From NCBI GenBank assembly GCA_002427745.1, contig DIYF01000005.1, positions 1 through 48,172 of the forward strand: a stretch of DNA of 48,172 bases, written 5' to 3'. The notes under the pieces were generated by a model, which worked only from the letters and a program-made list of their open reading frames with translations, had not been told where the DNA came from and ran no database searches. Of this stretch, positions 45,046 through 48,172 are shown piece after piece. Within the stretch, counting starts at the first letter, position 1, and every line of letters begins with the position of its first letter. Source of the DNA: Roseivirga sp. UBA6061 (GTDB taxonomy: Bacteria; Bacteroidota; Bacteroidia; Cytophagales; Cyclobacteriaceae). The position numbers and the translations under genes are program-made.

Positions 45046-45936
45046 TTAATGGGCCTGTAGCAAAGTAAGCCAGGCCTGGTATAATTGGTTTTCGTTTAAA
45101 AACTCCTGCGCCTTTTGGTGCAAATGGTATTCCAAAGATTCAAAATCATTTCTAAAACGCAGTAGTAATTCTTCTATTTCAGGCGTTTTGGCAAATTCTT
45201 CTACTGCTTCAGGAGTCGGGAGTGTGGCAATATTCCCCAGTCTTCCAAGATTATTACCCGTAAGCACCACACTTTCCCTAATTCTTTTAGGAATTTCATC
45301 CACACCTATTCCCTTTTCACGGATGGGTTTAGGTAAGGTAAACAGAGCTTCGCCATTAGCCCGGGTATACCAGTCTCCCCCCATGCGTCCCACAAGGTCC
45401 AGTTGAAAGGGATCAGGTTTGCCATGAGCATCCAGAATAGCATCATCAATATGGGCCAGTACCACTTCGCATAAAATCAGGTTGCCCGCTCCTCCCTCTT
45501 CACCCAGGTGGATAATGTCTCTGACAATACATTCATATGAAGCCGGAGACTCCCCGACTCTCGGAGGTTTGACTCTCTCAGAAGGCACCTCCGTCAATCC
45601 TGATTTCACAAACTCGTTAACCCCTTTTCCATACTCGGTACTGGAAAGAGACATTTGTTCCACAATATCATGAGTGACCACACTGATCACTACCTCCCGG
45701 GTCTCCATGGCATTTTCCAGTGTATGCTTCTGCGTATTATCCCTTACCCTTCTGGCTGGCGAGAAAATCAGCATTGGTGGATTGGCACTGAAAACATTGA
45801 AAAAACTGAATGGGCTCAGGTTTACATGACCTTCCTTATCTATAGTACTGGCAAAAGCAATAGGTCGGGGACCAATAGTGCCCAGCATCAGGCCATGTAA
45901 TTTCGGAGTCGATATCTCTTTAGGGTCAATTTTCAT
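45046..45936 (-). CDS. Flavin reductase-like (FMN-binding split barrel) protein
   Basis: The protein has 296 residues. The first ~200 match the flavin reductase-like domain: GTIGPRPIAFASTID, NLSPFSFFNVFSANPP and the later SYECIVRDI and GRMGGDWYTR segments. The C-terminal ~70 residues are helical and unusual in being longer than in small HpaC-type reductases. Relatives bind FMN and either reduce it or use it in small-molecule chemistry; the substrate is unknown. No signal peptide, so cytosolic. An inverted-repeat operator candidate lies about 95 nt upstream. Confidence 0.87.
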   Translation of the reverse strand: MKIDPKEISTPKLHGLMLGTIGPRPIAFASTIDKEGHVNLSPFSFFNVFSANPPMLIFSPARRVRDNTQKHTLENAMETREVVISVVTHDIVEQMSLSSTEYGKGVNEFVKSGLTEVPSERVKPPRVGESPASYECIVRDIIHLGEEGGAGNLILCEVVLAHIDDAILDAHGKPDPFQLDLVGRMGGDWYTRANGEALFTLPKPIREKGIGVDEIPKRIRESVVLTGNNLGRLGNIATLPTPEAVEEFAKTPEIEELLLRFRNDFESLEYHLHQKAQEFLNENQLYQAWLTLLQAH

Positions 45937-46274
45937 AGACTGTCACATTTAGCAGTAGGGTATCCTGATCTAAGCGTTTAGCATAAGGGATCTTTAGCTA
46001 ATAAAACAAAGCTCAAAGCCTCTTGTTACCTGTTGTCATTTGATGACAACCGGAAATGAATTCCTTTTTGTTGTCATAGCATCAAATTTATGTATCAAAA
46101 CCACACCAGCCCGTTACATTTTCTGAAATCTCAAATTATTTTAGAGAAAGATGCCGAATTATCATACTGAAAGTACCCGGGGCACGGATTTTGGTCTTGT
46201 CTACAACAACTCCCTGTCAACCTTATCATTTTTTAGCAATTTTGGCGTTTAAATAGCGATTCGCGAGAATCCAC
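45937..46274. other. Divergent intergenic region between flavin reductase and SprB-repeat genes
   Basis: This 338-nt region contains the repeated word GTTGTCAT (46032, 46043 inverted, 46070) and otherwise AT-rich sequence. No TAnnTTTG box with a good -33 partner was found for either gene. No ORF of note. Confidence 0.5.
46032..46077. promoter_or_regulatory. Operator-like repeats of GTTGTCAT
   Basis: GTTGTCAT (46032-46039), a 3-nt spacer and ATGACAAC (46043-46050) form an exact inverted repeat. A third copy GTTGTCAT lies at 46070-46077. The pair is about 95 nt before the flavin reductase start and about 225 nt before the surface-protein start. Confidence 0.5.
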
Positions 46275-48172
46275 ATGAATACAACTTTGAAGAGATTATC
46301 TGTCTTGATTTTGCTTGCACTGGCCACTTCAGGCCTCTGTAAAGCACAAAACCCCGTAGACTGTAGCGAGAGGCTGGTCGTTTGCGGCAATACCAACCTG
46401 AGCTTCAACTCTTCAGGTAGTGGTGCTGACGACTTTGGCACCCCGGGCAACCCACAACCTGCCTGTGGTGTGGAAGAGAATCAAAGCCTGTGGCTAACCA
46501 TTCCTATCGAGGCTGACGGCACCTTTAGCTTTACCATTACCCCCAACAATGCCGGAGATGATTATGATTTTGCCGTTTTCGGACCCAATGTAGATTGCGG
46601 TGCCCTGGGAGATGCCATACGCTGCAGCTATGCCTCCCCGAGTGCTTCCGGGCTTACGGGGCTTCGGGCCAGCTCTACTGACCCTTCAGAAGATGCTACC
46701 GGTGATGGCTTTGTCAGTGAACTCAATGTGCTGGCAGGAGAGACTTACGTGCTGCTGATCGATAACTTTTCCAATAACAACCAGGGCTTTGCCATCGACT
46801 GGACAGGAGGAGCAGACATAGCCGGAGAACCAGACATCAATACCCCGGTGGTGGCCCCTATCTGTGATCTGGGAAACAATGACTCTGAGCTATTCGACCT
46901 GAATACACTCAACGATTTTGTGTCGGGAAGCAACCCACTGATTGTTGTTACTTACCATGATACGGAGGATGATGCCATCTTAGGTAACAATGCGCTCGCC
47001 AAAGACTACGATGCCTCCAATGGAGACAAGGTCTATGTACGGGGTACTTTTACAGACAATGGCTGTGCCTCGGTAACTGATTTTACCTTTGAGCTGATTC
47101 CCGTACCTGAAAATGTGCAGGTAACCGGTCCGCCATCAGTTTGTCCTGATGTCAGTGATATTCTCTATACCGTCACGGGAGGTCCCGGCTATACCTACAA
47201 GTGGTTTATCGAAGGTGGCAATATCACCAGCGGAGCAGACACAGATAAGATCACAGTAGACTGGCTCAGCACCAACCCTGATGCCTTTCTCAAGGTGCTG
47301 CCTACAACCGCTGCAGGTTGTGTGGGAGATACCATCCAATATGATGTCATAATCAACAAAAGACTGGAACCCCTCTTACCGACAGGGCCGGCACAACTTT
47401 GTCTGGCGCCCGTAGTAGAAGCCACCTATTCCGTTCCCTTTTCCACGGGTTCTGTGTATGACTGGACTGTGGTAAACGGTACGCTTATCACGGCCAATGG
47501 ATTGAATGAGGTAACGGTGAGATGGGATGGAGATGCTCCGGGACAGCTCAGTTTTAAGGAATCTAACCCTCTGATCACAGATTGTGAAGGCTTTTCTCCC
47601 GTGCTTGATGTCACCTTCTTTCCGGAGCTTTTCGCAGCACCGGTTATTACCGATGTAGGCTGTTTCGGAGAATCCACCGGAGCCATAGCCATCAACCCCA
47701 CAGGAGGTACCGGTACCCTGGTAGTAACCTGGGATGACGGGGCTACCGGAGCCAGTCGCGACAACCTGCCCATTGGTGACTATACCTATACCGTAACTGA
47801 TGACAACCTATGTACCATCAGCAATACACTCACAGTCAGTCAACCGGATGAGCTCATAATCTCTGAACTGAACGCAGATAACCTCACTTGCTTTGAGAAT
47901 AATACCGGCTTTGCTGAAGCCATACTCACAGGAGGTACCATACCTTATACTTATCAATGGACCAGAAATGGCAACCCATTAGCCCAAACTACTTCCAGCA
48001 TCAGTAATCAACCGGCCGGTAGCTATGGTCTGGTGGTAACAGATGCCAATGGCTGTACAAAAAATGACAGCTTTATACTTACCGAACCACCTTTGCTGGA
48101 ACCAGACCTTTCGCAGCTTATTAACGAGCCCATTTGTCCGCAAGCCTCTGACGGAGAGGTAACAGTAGGTGC
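46275..48172 (+). CDS. SprB-repeat surface protein, 5' part (runs off the window)
   Basis: The frame is open from the ATG at 46275 to the window end, with 632 codons visible and no stop. A signal peptide (about 1-25, ending GLCKAQ) precedes a beta-rich N-terminal domain (about 26-190, with NAGDDYDFAVFGPNVDC). PKD/Ig-like parts follow (about 190-455), then SprB-type repeats. The first spans 47643-47849, opening with VGCFGESTGAIAI; the second is 47856-48080 with GGTIPYTYQW and VTDANGC; a third begins near 48090. SprB is the gliding adhesin of flavobacteria and such repeats occur in many T9SS cargos. A C-terminal sorting domain is expected beyond the window. Confidence 0.85.
   Translation, partial: MNTTLKRLSVLILLALATSGLCKAQNPVDCSERLVVCGNTNLSFNSSGSGADDFGTPGNPQPACGVEENQSLWLTIPIEADGTFSFTITPNNAGDDYDFAVFGPNVDCGALGDAIRCSYASPSASGLTGLRASSTDPSEDATGDGFVSELNVLAGETYVLLIDNFSNNNQGFAIDWTGGADIAGEPDINTPVVAPICDLGNNDSELFDLNTLNDFVSGSNPLIVVTYHDTEDDAILGNNALAKDYDASNGDKVYVRGTFTDNGCASVTDFTFELIPVPENVQVTGPPSVCPDVSDILYTVTGGPGYTYKWFIEGGNITSGADTDKITVDWLSTNPDAFLKVLPTTAAGCVGDTIQYDVIINKRLEPLLPTGPAQLCLAPVVEATYSVPFSTGSVYDWTVVNGTLITANGLNEVTVRWDGDAPGQLSFKESNPLITDCEGFSPVLDVTFFPELFAAPVITDVGCFGESTGAIAINPTGGTGTLVVTWDDGATGASRDNLPIGDYTYTVTDDNLCTISNTLTVSQPDELIISELNADNLTCFENNTGFAEAILTGGTIPYTYQWTRNGNPLAQTTSSISNQPAGSYGLVVTDANGCTKNDSFILTEPPLLEPDLSQLINEPICPQASDGEVTVG

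Noticed and set aside
1..48172. CRISPR arrays, tRNA genes, transposases or prophage genes
   Set aside because: No regularly spaced identical repeats, cloverleaf sequences or hallmark proteins were seen.

Overview
The window looks like a chromosomal stretch of a free-living member of the Bacteroidota, most likely order Cytophagales. This is inferred from four things. There are type IX secretion (T9SS) sorting domains of types A and B and SprB-type repeats. The succinate dehydrogenase is the Bacteroidota form with a single cytochrome b subunit. A DUF4494 protein is present, and a few promoters fit the Bacteroidota -33 TTG / -7 TAnnTTTG pattern. I saw no tRNA, rRNA, CRISPR array, transposase or phage gene.

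Layout. 1-8.5 kb: a fused B12-dependent acyl-CoA mutase with its own GTPase chaperone (icmF, -), an orphan AT-rich hypothetical gene (+), a polytopic patatin-like lipase (-) and a THUMP-type RNA methyltransferase (-) that overlaps it. 8.5-11.4 kb (+): DUF4494 protein and a small overlapping gene, an exported protein of unknown function, and an EamA transporter. 11.4-13.1 kb (-): a DUF922 metalloprotease-like protein, then an ECF sigma factor that overlaps a two-helix membrane protein by ATGA. 13.2-26.5 kb (-): one 4,419-residue secreted protein. 26.7-30.2 kb (-): sdhC-sdhA-sdhB with a clear promoter and a strong terminator. 30.4-36.2 kb (+): two tandem paralogous T9SS type B cargo proteins. 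36.2-38.9 kb (+): DCC protein, fabD and a serine hydrolase lipoprotein. 39.2-42.1 kb (+): PadR regulator with a prefix-domain MacB/FtsX-like permease. 42.5-44.2 kb: divergent folK (-) and bioB (+). 44.4-45.9 kb (-): flavin reductase-like protein and an outer-membrane beta-barrel. 46.3 kb to the end (+): the 5' part of a SprB-repeat surface protein that runs off the window.

Functionally the window mixes core metabolism (succinate oxidation, acyl-CoA rearrangement, fatty acid initiation, folate and biotin synthesis) with a heavy load of T9SS surface cargo: four genes fill about 21 of 48 kb. The most unusual object is the 4,419-residue protein. It has one N-terminal NHL beta-propeller, a beta-helix-like region, and then five propellers that each appear to be inserted inside a cadherin/He_PIG-type Ig domain. 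The Ig domain's first half ends at an LPxWL-like motif before the propeller, and its second half resumes at a GTPxxxDxGxY-like motif after it. The unit repeats about every 525 residues. Other points of interest are a pair of identical-arm hairpin repeats placed at the same distance behind two genes, a terminator-like hairpin that abuts a start codon, and several operator-like repeats.
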